Below are positions 7,785 through 15,699 of a stretch of 48,888 nucleotides of DNA, piece after piece. Source of the stretch: Clostridiales bacterium (GTDB lineage: Bacteria > Bacillota > Clostridia > Christensenellales > Borkfalkiaceae); the NCBI GenBank assembly GCA_015069615.1, contig SVIF01000012.1:1-48888 (forward strand). The letters are read 5' to 3'. Position numbers and translations under genes: made by a program. The notes under the pieces are model-generated. The model searched no databases. It was not told where the DNA came from and was given only the letters and a program-made list of their open reading frames with translations. Every line of letters starts with the position of its first letter. The stretch's first letter is position 1.

Positions 7785-8921
7785 ATGAATTTAGAAGAAG
7801 CAAGAAAAGTAATTGACGAAATTGACGACCAAATTGTTGCGCTCTATAACAAGCGTATGGAAGCAAGCAAGGAAATTGGGCTTGCAAAGGCAAAAGAAGG
7901 AAAAAACGTAAACGTTCCCGAACGGGAAAAAGCGATTTTGAACCGATTAGCCGAACAAGTGGACGAGGATAAAAAGGTTTTCTTAAAGCAACTGTATAAC
8001 ACCGTGTTTTATACTAGCAAAGCGTATCAGAACCGCTTTGTACACGTTTCTTCCACGGTGGCGGATCAAGTTCGCGAAGCACTTGCTAAAAACGCGCAAT
8101 TCCCCGTATCCGCAAGCGTTGCTTGCCAAGGGGTAGAAGGTGCGTACAGTGGTATCGCTACCGAAAAAATGTTTGAACTATCTAATATTTCGTATTTTAA
8201 GAATTTTGACGGGGTATTCCACGCGGTAGATAAAGGCTTGTGCCGATACGGGGTGCTTCCCATTGAAAACAGTAATACGGGTTCCATATTACAGGTATAT
8301 GATTTAATGCAAAAGTACCGTTTTTCCATTGTGAAAAGCGTGCGCGTTCAAATTAAACACGCGCTCGTAGGGAAAAAAGGAATGGAAATCGGCAAAATTA
8401 AAACCGTCCTTTCGCACGAACAAGGAATTCGCCAATGCGAAAACTTTTTAAAAGAATTAGGCGTAGAAACCAAAATCGTGGAAAACACCGCGGTTGCCGC
8501 AAAAACGGTTGCGGAAAGCAACGACGATACGGTTGCCGCAATTTGCTCGCAAGAATGTGCGTCCATTTATGGGCTAAGTGTAATCAAAAGCAACGTGCAA
8601 GATAATGCGAATAACTATACGCGCTTTATTTGCATTTCTAAAAATATGGAAATTTACAAGGGCGCGGATAAAATCAGCGTAATGGTAAATGCAGCGCACA
8701 CCCCCGGGCAGTTAAACCGCGTGTTAAATCGTTTTGCCGCCTTAAATTTGAACTTAACCAAGTTGGAATCTCGCCCCATTTTGAATTCGGGCTTTGAATT
8801 CTTGTTCTACTTTGATTTTGAAGGGGATATCACGGACGAACGCGTTCAAAATTTAATTGCCGAACTAGATAACGAAACCGATCAATTCGTATTTCTAGGT
8901 AGTTATAAGGAAAGCGTATGA
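7785..8921 (+). CDS. pheA: bifunctional chorismate mutase / prephenate dehydratase
   Basis: Turns chorismate into prephenate and then phenylpyruvate for phenylalanine. Residues 1 to ~85 are an AroQ-type chorismate mutase (LEEARKVIDEIDDQIVALYNKRM). The dehydratase domain runs from about 105 to 285, with QGVEGAYSGIATEKMF near 111-126, LPIENSNTGSI near 160 and the catalytic NNYTRF near 278. A C-terminal ACT domain follows with GQLNRVLNRF and the Phe-binding ESRP near 327, so feedback inhibition by Phe is expected. At 378 residues it has the length of this fused form. Its mutase domain also supplies prephenate for tyrA. The stop overlaps the next gene by ATGA. Confidence 0.94.
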   Translation: MNLEEARKVIDEIDDQIVALYNKRMEASKEIGLAKAKEGKNVNVPEREKAILNRLAEQVDEDKKVFLKQLYNTVFYTSKAYQNRFVHVSSTVADQVREALAKNAQFPVSASVACQGVEGAYSGIATEKMFELSNISYFKNFDGVFHAVDKGLCRYGVLPIENSNTGSILQVYDLMQKYRFSIVKSVRVQIKHALVGKKGMEIGKIKTVLSHEQGIRQCENFLKELGVETKIVENTAVAAKTVAESNDDTVAAICSQECASIYGLSVIKSNVQDNANNYTRFICISKNMEIYKGADKISVMVNAAHTPGQLNRVLNRFAALNLNLTKLESRPILNSGFEFLFYFDFEGDITDERVQNLIAELDNETDQFVFLGSYKESV

Positions 8922-10147
8922 AAGCCTGTTTAATAGGGAAAACCCTAAAACACAGTTTCAGTAAGGAAATTCACATCGCGCTTGGCGTAGACTATGATTT
9001 GGTAGAACTTGCCGAAGGGGAGGTGGAAACCTTTGTAAAAGGGCAGTCGTATTCCTTTTATAATGTTACGATTCCGTATAAGGAAACGGTGATACCCTTT
9101 TTGGATGAAATTGATGAAAGCGCGAAAGCCGTTGGGGCAGTAAATACCGTAAAAACCGTAAACGGCAAAACCGTGGGGTATAACACGGACGTGGCTGGGA
9201 TGGAATACGCCCTAAATCAAGGGGGTGCACACGTAAGCGGGGCAAACTGCGTGATATTAGGTACGGGCGGAACCGCAAAAACTGCGCGCGCAACCCTTAC
9301 AATGATGGGTGCAAAAAAAATTACCACGGTCAGCAGAACGGGGCAGTTTAACTACGAAAATTATCACCTTTTAACGGATACCGAAGTTTTAATTAACACC
9401 ACGCCCGTGGGAATGTTTCCAAACGTAGAAGCGCGCCCTGTGGATTTAGTGAAATTTCCCAACTTAAAATTCGTGTTTGACGCAGTATATAATCCCTTAA
9501 AAACCGAATTATATCTACAAGCGGAATCTTTGGGGATTCCGGCGCGCTGTGGGCTTTCTATGTTAGTGTATCAAGCAGTTCGCGCAGAAGAAATTTGGCA
9601 AGGGAAATCTTATCCCGTAAAGCGCGCGCAAGAAATTGTTGATAGCGTGTTCGCAAAAAAAGAGAACGTTACCCTTATCGGTATGCCTGCTGCTGGGAAA
9701 ACTACCGTGGGCCAAAAACTTGCTAACCTTTTAAGTAAACCTTTCGTGGATTTAGATTTGGAAATTGAACGGCAAGAAAAAATGACAATTTCTGAAATTT
9801 TCGCAACAAAAGGGGAAACCTATTTTAGGGATATAGAAACTTCCTTAATTAAGGAGTTTGGAAATCGTAACGGTATCGTCCTTTCTACGGGCGGCGGCGC
9901 CCCCGTTCGGGAAGAAAACCGCAACGCGCTTCGCCGGAATTCCTTTGTAGTTTGGATAGATAGAAAAATAGAAAAGCTTACCACAAATGGTCGCCCCGTA
10001 TCACAAAGGGAAGGGGTTGAACGGTTGTATGAACAACGTTCGCCCATTTATCAATCGGTGGCGGACGTGAAAGTGGATAATAACGGAAACCTAGAAGAAA
10101 CGCTAAAGGAGATACTTGAACTATATGAAGAAAATCTTGGTAATTAA
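8918..10147 (+). CDS. aroE-aroK: fused shikimate dehydrogenase - shikimate kinase
   Basis: One continuous 409-residue frame carries two successive pathway enzymes. Residues 1 to ~245 are AroE: HSFSKEIH near 13-20 and NVTIPYKETV near 48-57 (with the shikimate-site Lys), NTDVAGMEYAL near 89 and the NADP loop ILGTGGTAKTA near 111. From ~250 the shikimate kinase begins with the Walker A loop GMPAAGKTTVG near 254-264, DLDLEIE near 279, RDIE near 307, STGGGAP near 322 and the lid NGRPVSQ near 357. No linker beyond a few residues is visible and all key residues of both halves are present. The order matches two enzymes used back to back (3-dehydroshikimate to shikimate to shikimate-3-P). It overlaps the upstream gene by 4 bases. 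Confidence 0.94.
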   Translation: MKACLIGKTLKHSFSKEIHIALGVDYDLVELAEGEVETFVKGQSYSFYNVTIPYKETVIPFLDEIDESAKAVGAVNTVKTVNGKTVGYNTDVAGMEYALNQGGAHVSGANCVILGTGGTAKTARATLTMMGAKKITTVSRTGQFNYENYHLLTDTEVLINTTPVGMFPNVEARPVDLVKFPNLKFVFDAVYNPLKTELYLQAESLGIPARCGLSMLVYQAVRAEEIWQGKSYPVKRAQEIVDSVFAKKENVTLIGMPAAGKTTVGQKLANLLSKPFVDLDLEIERQEKMTISEIFATKGETYFRDIETSLIKEFGNRNGIVLSTGGGAPVREENRNALRRNSFVVWIDRKIEKLTTNGRPVSQREGVERLYEQRSPIYQSVADVKVDNNGNLEETLKEILELYEENLGN

Positions 10148-10559
10148 CGGCGTAAACTTAAATATGTTAGGGCTTCGCGAACCGAATCTTTACGGAAAGC
10201 AAACTTACGCGGATTTGGTAAAATACATCAAGCGTTCAGCAAAGGAATTAGGCGTTAAGGTAAAAGTGATGCAGTCAAACTGCGAATGGCGTATTGTTTA
10301 CGAAATTCAACGGGCGCGCGGAAAGTACGACGGCATCGTGATTAACGCGGGCGCGTATACGCACACGTCCCTTGCTATTTTAGACGCGTTAAAGGCGGCG
10401 GAAGTCCCCACGGCGGAGGTGCATTTAACGGATATCCACGGCAGGGAAGAATACCGTAATTTCAGTTATATCAGTCAGTATGCATTTATTCAAATCTGCG
10501 GAAAAGGTTTCGCGGGATATCAAGAAGCGCTTGCCGCTTTTTGTGAAAAGAAGGGCTAA
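10125..10559 (+). CDS. aroQ: type II 3-dehydroquinate dehydratase
   Basis: Dehydrates 3-dehydroquinate to 3-dehydroshikimate; a small dodecameric enzyme of about 145 residues, as here. INGVNLNMLGLREPNLYG contains the catalytic Tyr near residue 23, VINAGAYTHTS near 74-84 and EVHLTDIHGREEYR near 99-112 contain the substrate-binding and catalytic His/Arg. In the QSNCEW stretch the family's usual QSNxEG glycine is Trp, and a Cys replaces a Gly in the ICGKGFAGY segment. The start could also be a TTG at 10116, four bases after AAAGGAG (10105-10111); ATG 10125 gives the family's usual N-terminus. The gene overlaps the end of aroE-aroK and is the last of the operon. Confidence 0.92.
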   Translation: MKKILVINGVNLNMLGLREPNLYGKQTYADLVKYIKRSAKELGVKVKVMQSNCEWRIVYEIQRARGKYDGIVINAGAYTHTSLAILDALKAAEVPTAEVHLTDIHGREEYRNFSYISQYAFIQICGKGFAGYQEALAAFCEKKG

Positions 10560-10600
10560 ACCATAAATAAAACGCGAAAAAATACAAAACTTATCAAAAA

Positions 10601-10633
10601 CGGTGGAATTTTTATTGACTTTTCCATCGTTTT
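10601..10633 (+). terminator. possible weak terminator of the aro operon, overlapping the liv promoter
   Basis: CGGTGGAA (10601-10608) can pair with TTCCATCG (10622-10629, one G-U) around a 13-nt loop, followed by TTTT. The -35 hexamer of the liv promoter lies in the loop. It is the only terminator-like structure after aroQ, and it is weak. Confidence 0.4.
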
Positions 10634-10643
10634 CGTTTATAAT
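10615..10643 (+). promoter_or_regulatory. sigmaA-type promoter of the liv operon
   Basis: TTGACT (10615-10620) and TATAAT (10638-10643) have a 17-base spacer. Transcription would start near 10650, leaving a leader of about 100 bases before livJ. Confidence 0.85.
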
Positions 10644-10653
10644 TTTTGCATAT

Positions 10654-10697
10654 TTTTCGTTTTCGCACGCGCGTAAGCGTTTATGTGCCCACGAAAA
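10654..10697 (+). promoter_or_regulatory. long-range stem in the liv 5' leader
   Basis: TTTTCGT (10654-10660) pairs with ACGAAAA (10691-10697), and inside it GCAC (10665-10668) pairs with GTGC (10685-10688); a short alternative stem ACGC/GCGT at 10667-10680 competes with the inner one. A second small stem, TGCGG/CCGCA, followed by AAATTTTTT lies just before the livJ ribosome site. No known riboswitch pattern was recognised. Confidence 0.4.
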
Positions 10698-10750
10698 GTA
10701 AATAATTATTCTATGCGGAAAACCCGCAAAATTTTTTAAGGAGAAAAACT

Positions 10751-11926
10751 ATGAAGAAATCTATTTTCACCAAGATTCTTTGCGTTATGGTTGCAATTGC
10801 AAGCACGTTCTTGTTCGCTGGCTGTGGCAAAGAAAAAGACATGACCATTAAACTTGGCGTATCCGGTCCTTTAACGGGGGATGCAGCAATTTACGGCCAA
10901 GCAGTTAAAAATGGTGCACAACTTGCTATTGACGAAATTAACGCTGCCGGTGGTTTGGACGGTATGAAGTTCTCGTTTGATATGCTTGATGATATGCACA
11001 ATACTACGAAGGTTGAAAATAACTATTTAGAATTAGTTGACACGAAAAAAGTGCAAATCAGCCTTGGTTGTGTAACTAGCGCGCCCTGCTTGATTTTTAA
11101 GAATCTTGCTAAGGAAGACAATATGTTTATTATGACGCCTTCTGCAACCAATGATGACGTATATAAGGATGCGTCCAACGTATATCAAATGTGCTTCTCG
11201 GATAACGGACAAGGAACTGCTGCTGCAGATTTTATTAAGACGAAAGAAGAATATAAAAATTGTAAAGTTGGCGTATTCTATAAAACGGATGATGTGTACT
11301 CGAAGGGGATTTATGAACAGTTTAAGGCAAGATATGAAACCTTAGCTGATTGGAATTCCGTAGTTGTAACTAGTTTTACTGAAGATGATACCAACTTCCA
11401 AGCATCAATCAATTCTCTTAAGAACTGCGATTTCATTTTTATGCCCATCTATTATCAGAAAGCATCTATATTTATGCAGCAAGCACAAGGAACTATCGCA
11501 GATGATGCAGTGTTCTTTGGGTGCGATGGATTTGATGGTATTGCTGGTCATTTAGGTGATGATTTAAATAATATCGCACAAAAAATTGCTTTCCTTTCGC
11601 ACTTTGATTCTAATGCAACTACTGGTAAACCTGGTGATTTCGTTACGAAATATACCGAAACTTATGGTGCAGATACGTTAAACCAATTTGGTGCTTCTGC
11701 TTATGACTGCGTATACGCAATCTTCGAAGCATTGAAAGTTGCTAAGGAAAACGGCAAGAACTTTGACGGTAGCACGAAGCCTTCGGCTATGTGCACCATT
11801 TTAACCGAAGTATTGCAAAACGGTACGTTCACCTTCACCGGTGTAACTGGAGAAAACATTAAGTGGAATGCTAACGGTACGGTTGATAAACTTCCTTTAG
11901 AATATGAAGTAAAACCTGCTAATTAA
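10751..11926 (+). CDS. livJ: LIV-type amino acid ABC transporter, substrate-binding lipoprotein
   Basis: Binds branched-chain (possibly other hydrophobic) amino acids outside the membrane and delivers them to LivHM. A lipoprotein signal peptide is visible: KK at residues 2-3, a hydrophobic core, and lipobox LFAGC with Cys25. The mature part begins with the periplasmic-binding type 6 start IKLGVSGPLTGDAAIYGQAVKNGAQLAIDEINAAGG. At 391 residues the length is normal. AAGGAG precedes the ATG. The gene has its own promoter and leader and is separated from livH by a 99-base gap with a hairpin, as often seen when the binding protein is made in excess. Substrate is inferred from the family. Confidence 0.93.
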   Translation: MKKSIFTKILCVMVAIASTFLFAGCGKEKDMTIKLGVSGPLTGDAAIYGQAVKNGAQLAIDEINAAGGLDGMKFSFDMLDDMHNTTKVENNYLELVDTKKVQISLGCVTSAPCLIFKNLAKEDNMFIMTPSATNDDVYKDASNVYQMCFSDNGQGTAAADFIKTKEEYKNCKVGVFYKTDDVYSKGIYEQFKARYETLADWNSVVVTSFTEDDTNFQASINSLKNCDFIFMPIYYQKASIFMQQAQGTIADDAVFFGCDGFDGIAGHLGDDLNNIAQKIAFLSHFDSNATTGKPGDFVTKYTETYGADTLNQFGASAYDCVYAIFEALKVAKENGKNFDGSTKPSAMCTILTEVLQNGTFTFTGVTGENIKWNANGTVDKLPLEYEVKPAN

Positions 11927-11959
11927 TTCACATATAAAAAATACTGAAAAACATCCAAG

Positions 11960-11988
11960 TTTCCGCCCCGAATCTTCGGTGGCGGAAA
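11960..11988 (+). promoter_or_regulatory. intercistronic stem-loop between livJ and livH
   Basis: TTTCCGCC (11960-11967) pairs with GGCGGAAA (11981-11988), continuing inward as CCGA/TCGG with one bulged T. No run of T longer than three follows at once, so it fits an mRNA-stabilising or partial-termination hairpin, setting the binding protein above the permease. No other feature is seen in the gap. Confidence 0.6.
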
Positions 11989-12025
11989 TTTGCGAATTTT
12001 GGAAAACAATCCGTAAGGAGTTTTT

Positions 12026-12898
12026 ATGTTAGGATTTATCACAACTTTTATTGATGGGCTTAGTTTGGGCGGTGTATACGCACTGATTGCGCTTGGCTAC
12101 ACAATGGTATACGGTATTGCAAAGATGTTAAACTTTGCACACGGTGATATCATTATGGTTGGATGTTATACGATTGCTGTATTTTTTGCATCCATCGGAC
12201 TACCGCTTGTTACCATTTTAATAGCGATTATTGTTTGTGTGATTTTCGGTATATGTGTGGAACGGTTGGCGTATCGACCTTTACGTGGGGCTTCCCCTTT
12301 GGCGGTTTTAATTACCGCTATCGGCGTAAGTTATTTGTTGCAAAGTTTGGCGCAAATTATCTTCGGTGTAACACCTAGAAATGTTGTTTTGTTTAAATTG
12401 GGAACGGTAAATGTTTTGGGGTTAAAGCTGAAAGTGGATACGCTTATTACGCTTTTCGTAGCGGCTGCCATTATGATCGGGCTTACGTTGTTCGTAAACA
12501 AAACAAAAACGGGTAGGGCAATGCTTGCTGTTTCGGAAGATCGCGGTGCAGCACAGCTAATGGGTATTAGCGTAAATGCGATCATTGCTATTACATTTGC
12601 CATTGGTTCGGCACTCGCTGCGGTTGCAGGGTCTTTTACCATAATGACTACCTTTGAGGTTAAGAACACAATGGGTGCGCTTCCCGGTATTAAAGCATTT
12701 ACTGCTGCGGTTATCGGCGGTATCGGGTCTATTCCTGGTGCTATGCTTGGCGGATTGCTATTAGGCGTTATTGAAATGTTTTGCAACTCTTCTGACCTTG
12801 CAAGTTATACCATTGCTATAGAATTTAGCTTGCTTATTTTAATCCTTTTGGTAAAACCCACCGGGCTTTTAGGCAAAAAGAGAAGGGAAAAGGTGTAA
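12026..12898 (+). CDS. livH: LIV-type ABC transporter permease
   Basis: One of two membrane subunits of the amino acid importer. The N-terminus has the family stretch LSLGGVYALIALGYTMVYGIAKMLNFAHGD (residues ~11-42), followed by multiple hydrophobic segments, ERLAYRPLRGASPLAVLITAIG in the middle and the ATPase-coupling loop with GIKAFTAAVIGGIGSIPGAMLGG near 228-250. The 290-residue length is normal for LivH. TAAGGAG precedes ATG 12026. The next gene, livM, begins one base after the stop. Confidence 0.95.
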   Translation: MLGFITTFIDGLSLGGVYALIALGYTMVYGIAKMLNFAHGDIIMVGCYTIAVFFASIGLPLVTILIAIIVCVIFGICVERLAYRPLRGASPLAVLITAIGVSYLLQSLAQIIFGVTPRNVVLFKLGTVNVLGLKLKVDTLITLFVAAAIMIGLTLFVNKTKTGRAMLAVSEDRGAAQLMGISVNAIIAITFAIGSALAAVAGSFTIMTTFEVKNTMGALPGIKAFTAAVIGGIGSIPGAMLGGLLLGVIEMFCNSSDLASYTIAIEFSLLILILLVKPTGLLGKKRREKV

Positions 12899-12899
12899 T

Positions 12900-14111
12900 A
12901 TGGCGTACTTAAAAGATTATTTTAAATCTGTGAAAAACGGATATAAAGTTAAAAACCATATTGTATACTATGTCCTCGGATCAGTTTTTGCAATACTATT
13001 AGTTCTTGTTATGACGGATTCTTTGGATCGTATTACTTCTTCTCTGTTAGGGAGAATAGGTTATACAATGATCGCAGCAATCTCGCTTAGCCTTGTTGTT
13101 GGGTTCTTGGGGGAATTATCCTTAGGGCACGCCGCTTTCATGGCGCTGGGTGCGTTTATTGGCGGATATATGCAACAGTATACTTTTGCATCTTTAACAA
13201 GCGCTAGCCCCTTACTTTCCATTATCATTGCAATGTTGATTGGTGGTACGGTTGCTGCAATTTTCGGCTTTATCGTTGGGCTTCCTGCACTTAGATTAAA
13301 AGGGGACTATCTAGCAATTGTAACTTTGGCTTTTTGTGAAATCGTGAAAGTTATTTTTCAAAATTCAAAAAAGTTTGGAAACGGAAATGTCCTAGAAACT
13401 TATAAATATGATAGGGGTCATTTGCTCTTAATTTGTCTTATTGTTTTGTTTATTGCGCTCGCTGTAATTATGAACTTAATTAAAAGTAAACACGGGCGTG
13501 CTATTATGGCGATTCGTGATAACGAAATTGCAGCGCGTGCAATGGGCGTAAACGTAACTTATTATAAGCTTATGGTGTTCGTGCTATCTTCCTTTTTCGC
13601 GGGTATAGCCGGTGTTTTGTTTGCTAATGCAAGTGGTGGTGTTAAATGTGATAATTTTAGCTATGATTATTCCATAGATATTTTAGTAATGGTTGTTCTT
13701 GGCGGTATGGGCAGCATAAAGGGCTCTATGATTGCAGCTGCATTGATAACCTATCTAGATACGAAACTCCCCATATGGTTGAATTTAGAGGGCAATTGGG
13801 TGGCTTTACCCCAAATGCTTTACGCATTAATTCTTATTCTTATCGTTATCTATACCAACGCACCCAAGTTAAAGGGTATTCGTGAAAAATACAATATTCA
13901 TAACGGTATGGTTAAGGTAAAAGGCTGGATTTTCCGCTTGTTTGCACGTGGCAAATACCAACACAAACCGGATGCGGAACACGATTATCGCGCAGATTGG
14001 TCTAAAGTTCCCACAAAAATTGAGATGGATGCAATTTTATCCACCGATTTTACCCCGGATAACACTTACGTACCCGATAAGCCGGATAAACCTAAGGGAG
14101 GGAAAAACTAA
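12900..14111 (+). CDS. livM: LIV-type ABC transporter permease with extended hydrophilic C-terminus
   Basis: The second membrane subunit. Conserved GELSLGHAAFMALGAFIGGY is near residues 71-90, LRLKGDYLAIVTLAFCEI near 130-147 and VLGGMGSIKGSMIAAAL near 264-280, between about eight hydrophobic stretches. The membrane part ends near residue 325; after that comes a cytoplasmic segment of about 75 residues with many charged and Pro residues (YVPDKPDKPKGGKN at the end), longer than in common LivM proteins. Its role is unknown. The stop overlaps livG by one base (TAATG). Confidence 0.93.
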   Translation: MAYLKDYFKSVKNGYKVKNHIVYYVLGSVFAILLVLVMTDSLDRITSSLLGRIGYTMIAAISLSLVVGFLGELSLGHAAFMALGAFIGGYMQQYTFASLTSASPLLSIIIAMLIGGTVAAIFGFIVGLPALRLKGDYLAIVTLAFCEIVKVIFQNSKKFGNGNVLETYKYDRGHLLLICLIVLFIALAVIMNLIKSKHGRAIMAIRDNEIAARAMGVNVTYYKLMVFVLSSFFAGIAGVLFANASGGVKCDNFSYDYSIDILVMVVLGGMGSIKGSMIAAALITYLDTKLPIWLNLEGNWVALPQMLYALILILIVIYTNAPKLKGIREKYNIHNGMVKVKGWIFRLFARGKYQHKPDAEHDYRADWSKVPTKIEMDAILSTDFTPDNTYVPDKPDKPKGGKN

Positions 14112-14896
14112 TGAGTGAAATCGTATTAGAAACCGAAAACTTAGGTATTTCCTTCGGTGGCTTAAAGGCTGCGCAGCACGTAAATATTCAAATCAAGAAA
14201 AACCAACTTTATGGTTTAATCGGTCCCAACGGTGCTGGTAAAACTACGATATTCAACCTTTTAACGGGTGTTTATCAGCCCACCGAAGGTACTTTCCGCC
14301 TTTGCGGTGAAGAACTTACGGGGCTTTCCCAAGCGCAAATCAATAAAAAGGGGATTGCGCGTACCTTCCAAAATATTCGCTTGTTTAATAATATGAGCGT
14401 GATGAAAAACGTTATGGTTGGTCTTGCTAACCGCCCCGAATTCAAGTGCAATTTTTTACAAAGTATTTTCCGCACCAAGCGGTTTTATGACGTAGAAGCG
14501 GCAATGCGCAAAAAGGCAATTGAACTGTTAGAAGTATTCGGTTTAGCGGAAGAACGCGCTCAACTTGCTTCTAATTTGCCTTACGGCAAGCAAAGAAAGC
14601 TCGAAATTGCGCGTGCTTTGGCAACCGATCCCAAGCTTTTGCTTTTGGATGAACCCGCTGCGGGTATGAACCCCCAAGAAACCGAAGAACTGATGAATAC
14701 CATCCGTTTCGTTCGTGATAACTTTGATATGACCATTTTGCTTATCGAACACGATATGAAATTGGTTGCGGGGATTTGTGAAGAAATTACCGTTCTTAAC
14801 TTTGGGCAACAGCTTGCCCACGGTAACGTGAAGGAAGTGTTAAATGACCCCGAAGTTATTAAGGCTTATCTTGGCGACGAGGAGGCGGATTCCTAA
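14111..14896 (+). CDS. livG: LIV-type ABC transporter ATP-binding protein LivG
   Basis: One of two cytoplasmic ATPases powering the importer. Walker A GPNGAGKTT is near residues 38-46, the LivG-type signature LPYGKQRKLEIARAL near 155-169, Walker B LLLLDEPAAGMNP near 176-188 and the H-loop EHD near 214-216. The ARTFQNIRLFNNMSVMKNVMVG stretch is typical of LivG. At 261 residues it has the usual length. It overlaps both neighbours by one base. Confidence 0.95.
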   Translation: MSEIVLETENLGISFGGLKAAQHVNIQIKKNQLYGLIGPNGAGKTTIFNLLTGVYQPTEGTFRLCGEELTGLSQAQINKKGIARTFQNIRLFNNMSVMKNVMVGLANRPEFKCNFLQSIFRTKRFYDVEAAMRKKAIELLEVFGLAEERAQLASNLPYGKQRKLEIARALATDPKLLLLDEPAAGMNPQETEELMNTIRFVRDNFDMTILLIEHDMKLVAGICEEITVLNFGQQLAHGNVKEVLNDPEVIKAYLGDEEADS

Positions 14897-15606
14897 TGGC
14901 ATTACTTGAAGTAAAAGATTTAATGGTAAATTATGGGCAAATCAAGGCAATTCGCGGTGTTTCCTTTGAAGTAAACGAAGGGGAAATCGTTGCCTTAATC
15001 GGTGCAAATGGTGCAGGGAAAACCTCCATTATGCACGCGATTAACGGGCTGATTCCCGTACGCGAGGGTTCTATTAAGTTTCAGGATGTAGAGCTTACCA
15101 AATATCCTTCACACAAAATCGTTAAACTTGGTTTAACGCAGGTTCCCGAAGGGCGCCGCGTGTTCCAAGAACTTTCGGTAAAGGATAACCTAATTTTGGG
15201 TGCCTATTCTAGAAAAGACCGCAACGAAATTAAGGAATCTATGGAGCGCGTATTTGCCAAATTCCCCGTTTTAGGTGAAAGACAGTCCCAAGTGGCGGGT
15301 ACGCTTTCGGGCGGTGAACAACAAATGCTTGCCGTAGGTAGAGCTTTGATGAGTAAGCCCACTATGCTTTTATTGGACGAACCTTCCATGGGGCTTTCCC
15401 CCTTATACGTAAACAAAATTTTTGATACGATTAAGGAAATTAACGCGGAAGGCACTACGGTGCTTCTCGTTGAACAAAATGCGAAGAAAGCGCTTTCCAT
15501 TGCAAATCGTGCGTACGTTTTAAAAACGGGCACTATTTCCTTGCAAGGGGATGCGAAGGAACTTCTGCAAAACGATCAAGTTAAAAAAGAATATCTTGCC
15601 GAATAA
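14896..15606 (+). CDS. livF: LIV-type ABC transporter ATP-binding protein LivF
   Basis: The second ATPase of the importer. Walker A GANGAGKTS is near residues 36-44, the Q-loop region QVPEGRRVFQELSV near 79-92, the signature LSGGEQQMLAVGRAL near 137-151 and Walker B MLLLDEPSMGLSP near 157-169. Length of 236 is the family norm. It is the last gene of livJHMGF; a strong terminator starts 10 bases after the stop. Confidence 0.95.
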   Translation: MALLEVKDLMVNYGQIKAIRGVSFEVNEGEIVALIGANGAGKTSIMHAINGLIPVREGSIKFQDVELTKYPSHKIVKLGLTQVPEGRRVFQELSVKDNLILGAYSRKDRNEIKESMERVFAKFPVLGERQSQVAGTLSGGEQQMLAVGRALMSKPTMLLLDEPSMGLSPLYVNKIFDTIKEINAEGTTVLLVEQNAKKALSIANRAYVLKTGTISLQGDAKELLQNDQVKKEYLAE

Positions 15607-15616
15607 GGCAAAAATC

Positions 15617-15646
15617 GGCGGTTTTCTTATGGAAACCGCCCTTTTC
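15617..15646 (+). terminator. intrinsic terminator of the liv operon
   Basis: A 10-bp stem (GGCGGTTTTC at 15617-15626 with 15631-15640, one G-U) with a TTAT tetraloop is followed by CTTTTC. It closes livJHMGF and lies 54 bases before the cardiolipin synthase gene. Confidence 0.88.
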
Positions 15647-15699
15647 AAAAGATAAAACCGAAAAGTTCGGGCGAGTACCATTGTTTTGGAGAAGAGGAA

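Noticed and set aside
10684-10740. Possible leader peptide upstream of livJ (starts MCPRKVNN)
   Set aside because: No ribosome site, no enrichment in Leu, Ile or Val, and it lies inside a stem; not comparable with the aro leader peptide.
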